Under the pieces are notes generated by a model. It saw nothing but the letters and a program-made list of their open reading frames with translations, had not been told where the DNA came from and did not search any database. The translations under genes and the position numbers were made by a program. A DNA stretch of 64,000 bases, taken from positions 1,054,001 through 1,118,000 of the forward strand of contig LSRY02000032.1 of the NCBI GenBank assembly GCA_001643675.2, given 5' to 3'. This document shows, one piece after another, positions 35,456-48,200 of the stretch (within the stretch, counting starts at the first letter, position 1; every line of letters begins with the position of its first letter). The stretch comes from Monocercomonoides exilis (taxonomy: Eukaryota > Preaxostyla > Oxymonadida > Polymastigidae).

Positions 35456-36974
35456 GAAAATGAGATGATTCACATTTTGTTTCTCTGAATTTCAATATTT
35501 GTTTTTTGATTATTTCCTTCATCTTCAAATGGCTGTTTGCAGCCTTTTTTATTTAAAAAAATTTTATTGGATTGTCTGATAAATTATCAGCAAATGGTGT
35601 GAATGTCGAGAAAATGAAATGTTATTTATTCTGTAAATCAAAAATTTTGTTTATTTTTCATTCAGTATCATATCACATTCAAACAAACATTTGAATGCTT
35701 TTAGAGACTTTTTAACTCATCAAAATGAAATAAAGTGATAATAAAAACAAAAAGAATGTTCGCTTATTTTTTCTCAATAAGGATATTTTCTACTGAAAAA
35801 ATTATTCCATTTTTCACAAAAAATGCAATTCCTTCCCCATTCTACAATGAGCCTCTCTGTCAATATCATCAACAGCGCCAATTTTTATTTTTGCCATTAA
35901 TTTTTCCTATAATTAACAAAAAATTCTTCGTTTGTGCCTAACGAACCTCCTTAAAAATATTTACAATATCAAATTTCAACGATTCCTCTTTATTATCTTT
36001 CATTTAGTCCAAACAAAAGCAGGAAAAATTTGTTATCTTCGAACGAGGTGGATATAAACAACATTTTTTTAGCTTTCAATCAAAGAATATTTTTGATTTG
36101 GATTCATGTACTTGTTATATAGAAGTTTTTTTAAAGAATGTTTGTTTTTTTGAATCTACCTTTAATATAAACTGATCAAAGAAAAAAACCAACAACTCTA
36201 TTTATTTCAATATTTTCTTTTTATGAAATATTGAAACGCACAATCAAGTGATAATGTTGCAATTTGAAGACATACAAGAACGTCAATTATCCATCAGCCC
36301 TACAAACAAAAGCTCCAAGTCACTTGATAGAAATGCATCTGAAAGACCTTTTTCTTCTTCTCAGAATCTTCTTTAAGACTCACCGAATACTTTGACTTCT
36401 TCATTTTCACATTTTTCTGTGAGCATAATTCTAACCACATCTTCATCTGAGTGATCGTTCAATTTACCAATCAATCACCTTTTCGTTCTTTCTTCATTCA
36501 ATTTCTGCGAAGTCACTTTGGATTTCGTTGGAGGATGCAAAAACATATCAGGACTTATGACATTTCAATTTATTCTTCTTTTATTTTTGATACTTTTGCA
36601 AGAAATGAAAGACCAAATGGTTCTTCTTTTTCTTCTTCCTATTTTTCGTCTTCTTCGTCTCAGCGAGTCGTGGAGATGAAATGAAGAAAGAATTTTCCTT
36701 CATGTGTACCTTTTCCTAACATTCAGTTTCTGTGAAATATTAGAACGAACTGTTGACGAGTGATGTTGATTCCGTCAAATGCATATTTGAGATAATTTCT
36801 TCTTATTTGAGAATCATCTCTACAACTCCATTTGATGACCATCACGCGCACAAGTCTGTTGACTTATTGATGAATGAAACAATATCAACCTTATGTTTTG
36901 AACCTTCTTCAGAAATCCCATCACGCTGTGAATGCTCTTGCAAGGAATCTTTGATATCCTGCAATACACCTCTT
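35456..36974. other. Intergenic DNA with decayed fragments
   Basis: The first ~800 bp after the family pseudogene is plain AT-rich sequence. From ~36270 the base composition rises and short Ser-rich frames appear, probably belonging to the same decayed surface-gene remnant as 36975-37256. Nothing intact can be supported. Confidence 0.35.
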
Positions 36975-37256
36975 TCACTCTCTATGTTCCATCGATATAC
37001 ACATTGTCAGCAACATATCCGTCGAAAAATATAAACAAGTCACATTTAAATCACCGAATATTTCTACATTTTCATGCCCAACAATCGAGTTGCCTTTCTG
37101 AGTGATGCTTCTCGTAGATGAGAACGTGGGCTCTTTCACAGAAGCGAAAGGGGATTTACACACAAAATACATATCTCTTTGACCGCTTCCGTGTTCACTC
37201 GCACACTTACTCACACAGAAGCCTGCGAACTTGGTGATAGTTAAAACGAGCTTCAA
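36975..37256 (-). pseudogene. Remnant of a POMP-like surface-protein gene
   Basis: A 93-codon reverse frame contains 'GQRDMYFVCKSPFASV' followed by 'PTFSSTRSITQKGNSIVG'. This resembles the 'G-x-D-[IM]-Y-[FV]' hallmark and following loop of the oxymonad surface-protein family (compare the gene at 1-3270). Flanking sequence on both sides (~36300-37720) is less AT-rich than its surroundings and contains Ser/Glu-rich fragments in several frames broken by stops. This fits a decayed gene. The assignment rests on a short motif only. Confidence 0.35.
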
Positions 37257-37719
37257 GAGTGGTTAATTGGAGTTGTTGGAGGAGTTGAGGGTGAGGTATA
37301 CGATGCAGGCATGTCTAAGAAAGATTCTGTCAGTTGTGAAGATAAAGAATAAACTGCTTTTGCAGCAAAAGAAAAACAGACTATTTTTGTGTTTGGAGAG
37401 AAATCATTTGTTGTTACGAGAAGGATGATGTCGAAAGGAATGATGTTGGAAGCTGACAGCTTCAACAATATTTTCAAAGGGTAATTTGGGTGATGCAGAT
37501 CGGAAAAGGAAGGACGAAAAGCGATGGATGGAGGATGAAGAGGGAATGGAAAATAATATGAAATAAAAAGAGAGAGGTAAAAAGAACGATCGAGCTATTA
37601 TTCTCATTGTTTGTTGTAGCTTTTGCATTTGATGGAACGTTTGATATGATTCCAGAACCTCTTAGCTTGAATGATGATAAGGCTTCTCTGTTTGAACAGA
37701 AGAGCAAAAACGACTAGAC

Positions 37720-39237
37720 AAATTGATTTATCTTTGGAAATCTTTATTTGAATATTTTTAAATACGTTTAAAATATCTTTGTTCTTTTTGTTTTGCTTTT
37801 CTTAAAATCAATATGGTTTGATATGTTTCAAATCTATCAAAAACATCTTATTGATGAAATCATTTTTCAGAAGCTTTTGATTTTCACTTGCAACCTTTCA
37901 TTTTTGATTTTTGCTGACTTTTTTCAAAAAAATGATCTTGAATTTCTCTCATTTTTTTTAACATTTGGCTTTTTCCCCCAAGTAAACACATCATCGAGAA
38001 TTATGCTCTGCATTAAATATTAAATCAAGAAAAAGATGATTCATTATTTTGAGGCTATTGTTGAAAAGTTAGAAGAGTATTTGAGATGATCCACAAGTTT
38101 AAAATATTGATAAATAACGCACAACTTTAATTTTCGAAATTATTTTCATAAAATTTTGTATGAACAATTTGATAAACAAATAAATATTTTACTGGAATTT
38201 GAAAAAATGGTGATTCTAACAAAAACCGCTGAACATAAAAAACCAATAAAATTAACATTTGTACTTAAAAAGCGATAAATTTCTCGGATTAAAGCAATTC
38301 AATAGAAAGCACATTTTACTAAAAATAAAATAAAATAAAATAAAATAAAATAAAAAATAAAATATAGAATAAAAAAACGAAGGGAAGTGAACTTTGTAAG
38401 AAAGAACTGAATGCCAATTTTTTACTATTGCGATTAAAAACATAAAATCTTCTTTAAACTCAAAAACATATTTATATTCATTAAAGTTGTTCAGTAGCAC
38501 TCTGAAAAAAGAATCCAATTTGTAAAGAAACATTCAAAATGTTGTGTCAAAAAGCATATCAAAACAAAACAAAAAAAGCAATGCAAGCTACATCTTTTTG
38601 AAACAAACAAAAATAAAAATTTGACGAATGGAAAATGGATTAGCAGTTGACATATTTCAAACACTGCTAACTCACAAAATTGAAGGGCAAGCACAAAACA
38701 ATCACACATTCACGTGAAGCATACATACAACAAAAAAGAATGATAACTGTCTGAATCTACATCATCATAAATAAAAACAGGAAACAAAAGCATCAAACAT
38801 GACCACACAAATAAAGTCGCACGTTGACGCTATTCTTTGGAACACTCTCGTCAAAAGCTCGCTTATACATTTAAATTACCCGTGTGTGCACAGAAAAAAA
38901 AAACGAAGCAAAAACAAATGTGTTGAACAATCAACATTTCTCAAAAGACAGAGAACCAATAAATATTACTGCGCATTGATTAAGCGAAAGTTGTAAAATG
39001 AATTTTAAGTTTTTTTTTTTCCTAAAGCAATGTTCATCCATCTCTCGATTATGAACAAGAATCATCAAACTCAGTTTTTGAGTAAGATCTAACAATTCTC
39101 ATTTTTGCTTCTCTGCCTACCACCCGACATTTCAACCACGTCTTTCTCTAAACCGTTCAAATTCCAGTAACTTCAAAAGCAAAGCACATGTCAAATCATC
39201 AACTGACTAATGTTACTCTCAAGGCGCTTCACAAGAA
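37720..39237. other. Gene-poor DNA downstream of the giant gene, with an AAAAT microsatellite
   Basis: About 1.5 kb of AT-rich DNA. A run of TAAAA units lies at ~38322-38355. No supported gene is visible. The part next to 39237 will include the 3' untranslated region of the giant gene. Confidence 0.4.
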
Positions 39238-42200
39238 TCAATAATAATGAGACTGCATATACGAATCGCCTACAAACTGAGAGGGACTCTTCGGCTGTTT
39301 TGGCTGTCCGTACTGCCTTCTTTGCAATGGCTTGCTTGGAAACTTGTAGTCATCCATATAGTCATCGTCAGCCATCGTAGCATCGCCTGCTCCCATCATC
39401 CCCATCCCGTCATCGTGATAGAACCCTTCCAGTTCAGGCGATTCCTCCTCAATTCCTTGGTAGTAATCCACACGCCCCAACATGCATTCTGGGAGTTCTT
39501 CCTCTTCCTCTGCGACCCATGCTGTTCTCTGAGGCATCGGCGATTGCAGAGTGCTCTTCTTCTTCTTCTTCTTCGGCTTCGCTCCAATAGAAGTCATCGA
39601 CGCTTCGCCTATCAATGCACTCTCAGGTCGAATAATTGGCGATCTGGTTCTTTTGAGCCACTTCCTCTGCTGCTCCTCCTCTTCTCTCTGCATCTCTTCC
39701 CTCAGCTTTTCCTCTTCTCTCCTCATCTTCTCCAGCTGCTTCTCAATATCCCTCTTTTTCTCTTCCACAAGCTCTCTTTCCTTCATCTGCTGCTCCCGCG
39801 CCTTTCGCTGCTTCTCCTTCAGCTCTGCCTCGGCCCTCTTCTTCCTCTCCCTCTCTTCCGCCAGCATCGCATCGTGCTGCTTCTTCAGCTGCCGCTCCTC
39901 CGCCTCTGCCATCGAGTCGCGTTGCTCCTTCATCTGCTGGAACTCCAGCCGCATCCGCGCTGCCTCCCGCTTCTTCTGCTCAATCAGACGCAGCTGCTCC
40001 ACCTGCGTCTGTGTCACTGGACGTGTTCGCAAAGGAGACTTTGTCGGTGTTCTTGCGCGCTGCTTTGACTGCGACGGGCCTTTTCTTGACGGAGAAACAG
40101 GAGAAGGCGCCTCAGCCGAGTGAGTGTACGGAGAGGAAAGCGAAGACGATGAGACAGCGTAGGAAAAAGTGGAATGGAATGGCTTTTTTGTGCTTTCTGT
40201 TTCTCTCAAGCGAGGATGTGTTGACGGCCACGAGGTCTGTGGGCGAGCGCGCGGGAGAGGAGAGCTCCTGCGCATGGGAATTGTGTCAAATGTGGACAGC
40301 TGGCGCTCCTGGAAGTGACTTGTGTCATACTGGTCGTCAATTGGTATGCTCTCAAAATCGTCTTCCTCATCGTCACCCAGCTTCTGCCAGCTTTCCATTG
40401 TGTGGAACAGATCGTATTCATCGCTCCCGTACAGGGAATTTGTAGCGCTGCCTGTTTGCTGCTGCAGCGAACGAACCTGTTTCTGCTTTTTAGGTGATGT
40501 TGCACCAGATTTCCGTGTCTCACCAGAAACGGTGGCTGGGCGCACTGAAGACAGTGCCAGCATCTTTTCTCTGTTTGCCCGCTCTTTCTCGATTTCTCGA
40601 CGGATTCTCGCTTGCTCCTTCTCCTTCTTCAGCCGCATCACACGCTGCTGCATCTGCTTCAGCTGCCGTTCTGCTTCCGTCACATCCTTCCACTTTGCCG
40701 GGGCAGCTGGGGTTGAGCCATTCGAACCATTTGAACCAGACGAGCGCTGATTCGACTTGCTCGAGCGCAAAGAGCTGGAAGCAGTGGTTGAGCGTGGGGG
40801 AGGAGATGCCAATGAAACAGGGCCAGAAGAAGCTGAAGGAAAAGAGGAAGACGAAGAGGTGGAAGGCGACAGAACAGATGGAGATTGTTGGAATGATGTT
40901 TGCCTGCTTTGCAAAGGAGTCTGCTGTGAAACAGAAGAAACGGATGCTCTTTGTGACGACTTCAGCTTTCGTGATGGAGATTTTGCTGAACGTTGTGGAT
41001 GCATTTCACTCTGATACTGTTGTTGTTGCTGCTGCTGCTGTTGTTGCTGTTGCAATTGCAGTTGTTCAGCTTGCAGTTGATATTCCTGTTCTTGAAGTGG
41101 CTGTTCAGTGTGTTCAAAAGAAGGAGGATTCAACATCATGTCCAAACTGTCCCGTCTGTTTTGGGTGGAATCATCTGTAACACTTTTTGCTGGCATCTTC
41201 TGAGAATCAGAGAGAAACGGCTTTGGCTTCTTGCGCGTGGCCTCCACATACTGTGCATTGTACACCTCCATCAGCCTCTCCTTCTGCAGATCCCGCACAC
41301 GCTTCATTCGCCGCTCTGTGCTCTTCATCCTCTTCGACCTCCCTTCGCTCTTCTCAGCCGCATTCAGCTGCAGACGATGCGGCATTTCTGCCTGAGAAGA
41401 CGAAGACTCCATCACATTTGCAGCAGATGCAGGCACAGCACTTGCGTCAGACGGAGGAGAAAGAGGTGCCGTTTTGACATCAGACAGATAGGACACTGCA
41501 GCTGGCTTGGCTATTTTGTGATGTGTTCCTGTGGATGGCCTCGTTTGGGGTGCGGAGAGAGACACAATTCGATAGTAGTTCCTGTTTTCGGGCGTTTTCT
41601 GTGTGGAATAAGGAGAATCTTCAGAGTTGTCTTCAGAAAATGCTGGAATGACTGGCGATGCTGTTTTCACTCCCCGCTTTGGATTCTCATCGTTCATTGA
41701 AGCAATCACAGGCTGCCTGGTTTTCATCCTTTGCGGTGCTCGTTCAGGCAGATTGGATGCTCTGAGAGCAGAAGTTGTTAGTGTGGGGGATGAGGAGGAG
41801 GAGGAGGAAACAGTGTGATATGCAGGCGATGAAGATGCATTTCCTGTTTGGTGCTGATGTGGCTCCTCATTGAATGAAGGGGCATTTCCTGTGTTTGTGC
41901 TGTTGCGTGTGGAGCGTATGGGAATGGTGGTGATGGATGTTGTCATCGACTCCTGTGAATTCTGTTGTTTTCGATGTTGAATGTTCGGTCCACTGAAAAT
42001 GTAATCAGATTCACTCGGAGGAGATGAGTTGTGTGAAGATGGAGGGAAATGAGGATTTGACTGGAACAGGTTGTTGACAGCAACAGAATCCGCAGAAGGC
42101 GCAACGGAAGAAGGTGCTTGGGTGAAGTGAGTTTGCTGATGGGAGTGATGTGGCTGATAGGAAGAGGCAGAATTCAGGGAATCAGATAGAATGTTCTGCT

Positions 42201-45200
42201 CAGCAAAGGATGTCTGCGAGTGAAGTGGAGGAGAAGAAGCCAGAGAGAACGAGGCGTGTGAAGATAAAGTGGAGGAAGAGTTGAGTGAAGTGTTGGCGTT
42301 TGAATAAGACAGCTGGCGCTGATGTTGATGTTGTTGATGATTCTGAGGTGTGTGGTGAGATGATGGGGCGGTTGCATTCAGTGGAGCAGATGAATCGCCG
42401 AACTGACAAGAGAAAGAAGGCGAGGGTGATGAAGAAGCAGAAGGTGAAATGCGGATGGGCGTCTGTTGAGAAGAATAAGAAACAGGGGTGTGATGTGAAG
42501 GTTGATGCGATGAAGTGTTTGAATGAATGGCAGAGTTGTTGGCAGAAGCAGAAGAAGTGTTTGACCCATTCGTCATTAAAAGTGGATTCGGAGTTGGCTC
42601 ATTGTACAAACTGAGAGAAGAAGTAGAGAGAGAAGTCAGTGTCTTTGCAGAAGGAGAGGCAGAGAGGGACTCAGGTGTCGCAACCTCCGAACTGGCTGGT
42701 CTGGGTGACGACGCAAGCGAACCAAAGCCGACTTTCAGTGGGCCAGCTGAGTCAGAAGTGAGGCTGCGTTTGAGTTTTGAGGCGTTGTTTGTGGAGTGAG
42801 GAAGGGTGCTGTCAGAGCTCAGCCGCAGGAGATGGGATTTGGACTGTGCTGGATGCGTCTGGCGGATCTGGCCGAGGGAGAACGAGTTGTTGCGGATGGC
42901 ATACGCTGGCGGCTTGCTGGTTGAAGGAGACGAGCGAAGAGTGGAAGCTCCAGAGTGGATGGGTGTTTGCAGAGCAGCAGCAGAACTATAAGGCGAGTCA
43001 CCCTCAGAGAATGTGTCAGAGGGTGGTGAAGGGTCGAGAGATGAAGAAGAGGCATCAGGTGGTTCTGATGATGGCTGTTGTGCTTGAGTGTCTGTGATGG
43101 CTGTGGAAGTTGAAAGAGCATTCATCTGCTCAAATTTCAAGCTCTCCAAAGATGAGTCAGAATCCTGTTGTTGTTTGATCTGCTCTGAAGGAGCATCAGA
43201 TGAAGAGAGTTGTGAATGCGAAGATTGTTCAGAAGCGTTTGAAGAAGACACATTCATCTGCTCGTTCCGCTCATCAGCAATTTCAGCAGAAGAATGACTG
43301 AAAGAGCTTCCATGGATTTCTCTCTCTTTTGCTTCCACATCTCCTTCTCCTTCTCCTTCTCCTTCATCTCCTTGTTCTTCATCGAATTGCTCATTCTCAT
43401 CAGCCACACTCATTCTGTCATCGTCCAACATGATTGGCACATCGAAGTCTCCAGTCAGTTCGCCTGGTTTCTTCGCATAGCCCCGCCAGTCGTAGTGGCC
43501 TCTGCTGGTGAGCTCTCCCTGCGCACCTGAAGGCTCCTCATACACTCGCTGTGTCATATCGCCATCTTCTATTCCACACACACTCAGCTCAAAATCTCCT
43601 GTCAATTGTCCTGCTTTGATCGGATAGCCATGCTCGTTGTAATGTCCTTTTTGGCTGTCTTCTTGTTCATCTGCATCTTCTTCATTGTCCAACACTGAAA
43701 CATTTAGTTCTACCTCCCCCGTCACTTCCCCTGCTTCTATTGCATATCCAGCTTCATTGTAATGCCCTTTTCTCTTTGCTTTCTCTTCTTTCACTTCTTC
43801 TCGTTTGAATTCTCTTTCTTTCGTTTCTTCTTCAATATCTTCCTCGTTATCCAGCATTACCATATTCATCTCCACTTCTCCAGTCACTTCTCCTGCCTCA
43901 ATTGCATATCCTGCTTCATTATAGTGATCTTTCTTTGTCTTTTCTTCTGCATATTCTTCTGTCTCATTTTCTTCATCCTCATCCAATCCAAAGTCCATCT
44001 CCATCTCTCCTGTCACCTCCCCTGCTTTGATCGCATATCCTGCTTCGTTGTAATGTTCCCTCTTCTTCTTCTCTTCATCTTCATCCTCTTCTTCTTCTTC
44101 ACCATCCCCAAATTGCACATTCATTTCAATCTCCCCTGTCACCTCCCCTGCTTTCGTTGCATATCCAAACTCATTGTAAATGTCTCCATGTGTCTTCGAT
44201 GATGCAACTTCCACACTTCCTTTCATGCAAAAGCTCCTTTCCTTCGCAGTTTCATCTTTCTCTTCTTTCTCTTCATCCTTCTCCTTCTCCTTCTCCTTCT
44301 CCTTTTCCTTTTGTTTCATCCTCTCCTGCCTCCTTCGTGCAAGTTCTTCTTGTGCTTTCTTGATCTCCTCTTCTTCCTCTTTGCTCACCTCCACACGAAG
44401 CTCTTCTTCCACAGCTCCATTTCCTGCGCCCCTTTCCTTCATCTTCCTCTCTCTTTCCTTCCACTTCTCTTCTGTCTTCTTCCTCTCCTCCACAATTGCT
44501 GAAATCTTCATAAACGCTGCTCTGAATTCTTCTGCCTGCTTCTCCTGCTCTTCTGGAGTCATCTCATTGTTCTCCTTCTCCTTATCATTATCCTTATCCT
44601 TATCCTCTGAATTTAAGTCTTCTCCATTCTCGTTTGTTTCATCTTTCGCATCCTCTTCTTTTAATTCTTGGACTCCATCTTTCTCCAAACTCTTGTTGCT
44701 TTGTGTCTGTCTGTCTGATAACAGTTCGGGTTCAATTGTTTCCGAAAACTCTTCTCCGATGATCTGTTCAGTTCTTGCTGTTTCTGTCCCACTCGAAAGT
44801 GTTTCACTGTCCCATGACCCAGCAATGCTGATGTCAAAATCTCCTGTCACTTTCCCTTCTTCTGTCACTCGCTCAACTTCTTCCATTCCTTCCACTGTCA
44901 AATACGCTGCTGACTTCTTCCGTGCAAGTTTCAACCAGTTGCTCAGCCCACCCATGATCGAGAATGTGGCTGCTGACATCCCTTTGTTCTCTTCTTCCTC
45001 TTTCTTCTTCTTTTTCTCTTCTTCTTTCTGTTTTGCTTCCTTCTCTTTTGCATCATTCGTCATTCGCGATGGCGTTCGCACAATCCCCATCCTCTTCTCA
45101 ATCAGTCTCTGTTGAATGATCTTCTGATATTCTCTGTCCTCATCTGTAAACTCATCATCATCCTGAAGTGCTGATATCATGTTGGAAAGTGTTAAGGCTT

Positions 45201-48200
45201 GTTTTTCGCTCTCTTTTGGTTGTTCTGAAGTGGATGGTTCATTCTCTTCTTTTGATTCTGTGCTTTCTTCTTTCTCTTTGCCTTCTTCAGAGTTCTGTTT
45301 ATTTGAAATAGATTCTGAATGGTTCTGTTCATTCAAAGGTTGATCTGCTGATTCTTGTTGCTCTGATGAGGCAGAAGATGTGTTTTGCTCTTCAGCTGAT
45401 TCATTTTCATTGAAAGAAGAATTCTCCTCAGATGTGTTATTCCAATCTCTTTCCACTATCTCTCCTTCTTTTCTTCCTTCTCCCACTTCTTCCTCTCTCG
45501 CATCTTCATTTCTTGTCTCTTCATCTTCTTCATTTCCACTTCCACTTCCATTTTCTCTCTCAGTCAGCATTCCTGGAAGCGACATGTCAAACATCCCAGT
45601 GATCTGCCCTGGCGCAACTGGATATCCAAGTTCATTGAAGTGCTCCTGTTTGTAATGCTCGATGTCTTCCACAAGAAGTTCTGTGCCTTTTTTGCTGCTG
45701 TTCTCATCCTCCCCATCTTCTGAGTCTTCCTCCGGCAGAGCCAGCTCAAATGCCCCGGTGAGATGTCCAGGCTTCTTGGAATAGCCTCTCTCGTCGTAGA
45801 TGTCATCTTCCTCATTCTTTGCTCTTTCATCGGCTCCTTCTTCTCTTTGTCTTTGTCTTTGTCTTTCTTCTTTGTCTTCTTCTTCTTCTTCTTCTTCAGC
45901 CACAAAATCACCGCTGAGTTGCACCTCAAAGTCACCTGTGACTGTCCCACTCTGTTTGGGATATCCGTGTTCATCATACAGAACATGCGCTGTCTCACTG
46001 GTTGCTGGCAATGTGCTGCCTGACACATCTTTTGGTGTCTCGTTCTGTGTTTGTGTGGACAGATGAATGAAGTCTTGCTGAGCTGTCTGTTTGAGTGGCT
46101 CTTCTGATGTTTCTGTTGTGCTTGTTTGTTGCTTAGCAGCTGATGATGACGAGTCAAGTGACGATGGAGACGAATTGTTTGCTAACCTGGCTTGTCTTTC
46201 TTTCCTTCTCCGAGCAAGTTCTTCTTGTGCTTTCTTGATCTCCTCTTCTTCCTCTTTGCTCACCTCCACACGAAGCTCTTCTTCCACAGCTCCATTTCCT
46301 GCGCCCCTTTCCTTCATCTTCCTCTCTCTTTCCTTCCACTTCTCTTCTGTCTTCTTCCTCTCCTCCACAATTGCTGAAATCTTCATAAACGCTGCTCTGA
46401 ATTCTTCTGCCTGCTTCTCCTGCTCTTCTGGAGTCATTTCTTCACTTTCTTTTTCCTTTTGATCGAGTTTTTTCTCATTGTTTTCGAACTGTTCTTTATC
46501 TATCTTTTTCTCTTCTTCCTCCTCTTTCTCTCTTCTTTCCATTTTCTCCTCGCTACTTTCGAGTGCAAGTGGCAGCTTCTCTAAGCTAATTCCCTGTTCT
46601 TCGCTCAATGCACACTTCAATGCTTGATCTTCTGACAGCTGGTCAACAATGATCTGTTCAGTTCTTGCTGTTTCTGTCCCACTCGAAAGTGTTTCACTGT
46701 CCCATGACCCAGCAATGCTGATGTCAAAATCTCCTGTCACTTTCCCTTCTTCTGTCACTCGCTCAACTTCTTCCATTCCTTCCACTGTCAAATACGCTGC
46801 TGACTTCTTCCGTGCAAGTTTCAACCAGTTGCTCAGCCCACCCATGATCGAGAATGTGGCTGCTGACATCCCTTTGTTCTCTTCTTCCTCTTTCTTCTTC
46901 TTTTTCTCTTCTTCTTTCTGTTTTGCTTCCTTCTCTTTTGCATCATTCGTCATTCGCGATGGCGTTCGCACAATCCCCATCCTCTTCTCAATCAGTCTCT
47001 GTTGAATGATCTTCTGATATTCTCTGTCCTCATCTGTAAACTCATCATCATCCTGAAGTGCTGATATCATGTTAGACAGAGTTAATGCTTGCTTTTCACT
47101 TTCCTTCTTTTCGTTTGTTTCTGCAACATCTGACTTCGCTTCTTCCTCTCTTTCAGAAGTTGTGTGCTCTTCATTCACATCATTGTTATCTGTTGCATTT
47201 TCTTCATTGGCTTTGTTGTTACTTTGCTCACTCTGCGCTGATTCTTCTGTTTCTTCTTCTTTGTTTTGTTCACTTGTGTTTAAAGCAGGCTCTTCTTCGT
47301 ATCTGCTTCTCTGTGTTACGTCACCATCTTCTATTCCACAAACACTCAACTCCATTTCTCCTGTCACCTTTCCTTGTTGAATTGCATACCCAAACTCATT
47401 ATAATGTCCCCTTTTACCATCCTTCTTTCCTTCCTCATTTGTTTCGTCCTCTTCCTCTCCTTCTTCATCATCCATCTCCATCACACTCAATTCAACATCG
47501 CCAGTCACCTTTCCTTCTTCAATTGCATATCCAGCTTCATTGTAATGCCCTTTTCTCTTTGCTTTCTCTTCTTTCACTTCTTCTCGTTTGAATTCTCTTT
47601 CTTTCGTTTCTTCTTCAATATCTTCCTCGTTATCCAGCATTACCATATTCATCTCCACTTCTCCAGTCACTTCTCCTGCCTCAATTGCATATCCTGCTTC
47701 ATTATAGTGATCTTTCTTTGTCTTTTCTTCTGCATATTCTTCTGTCTCATTTTCTTCATCCTCATCCAATCCAAAGTCCATCTCCATCTCTCCTGTCACC
47801 TCCCCTGCTTTGATCGCATATCCTGCTTCGTTGTAATGTTCCCTCTTCTTCTTCTCTTCATCTTCATCCTCTTCTTCTTCTTCACCATCCCCAAATTGCA
47901 CATTCATTTCAATCTCCCCTGTCACCTCCCCTGCTTTCGTTGCATATCCAAACTCATTGTAAATGTCTCCATGTGTCTTCGATGATGCAACTTCCACACT
48001 TCCTTTCATGCAAAAGCTCCTTTCCTTCGCAGTTTCATCTTTCTCTTCTTTCTCTTCATCCTTCTCCTTCTCCTTCTCCTTCTCCTTTTCCTTTTGTTTC
48101 ATCCTCTCCTGCCTCCTTCGTGCAAGTTCTTCTTGTGCTTTCTTGATCTCCTCTTCTTCCTCTTTGCTCACCTCCACACGAAGCTCTTCTTCCACAGCTC

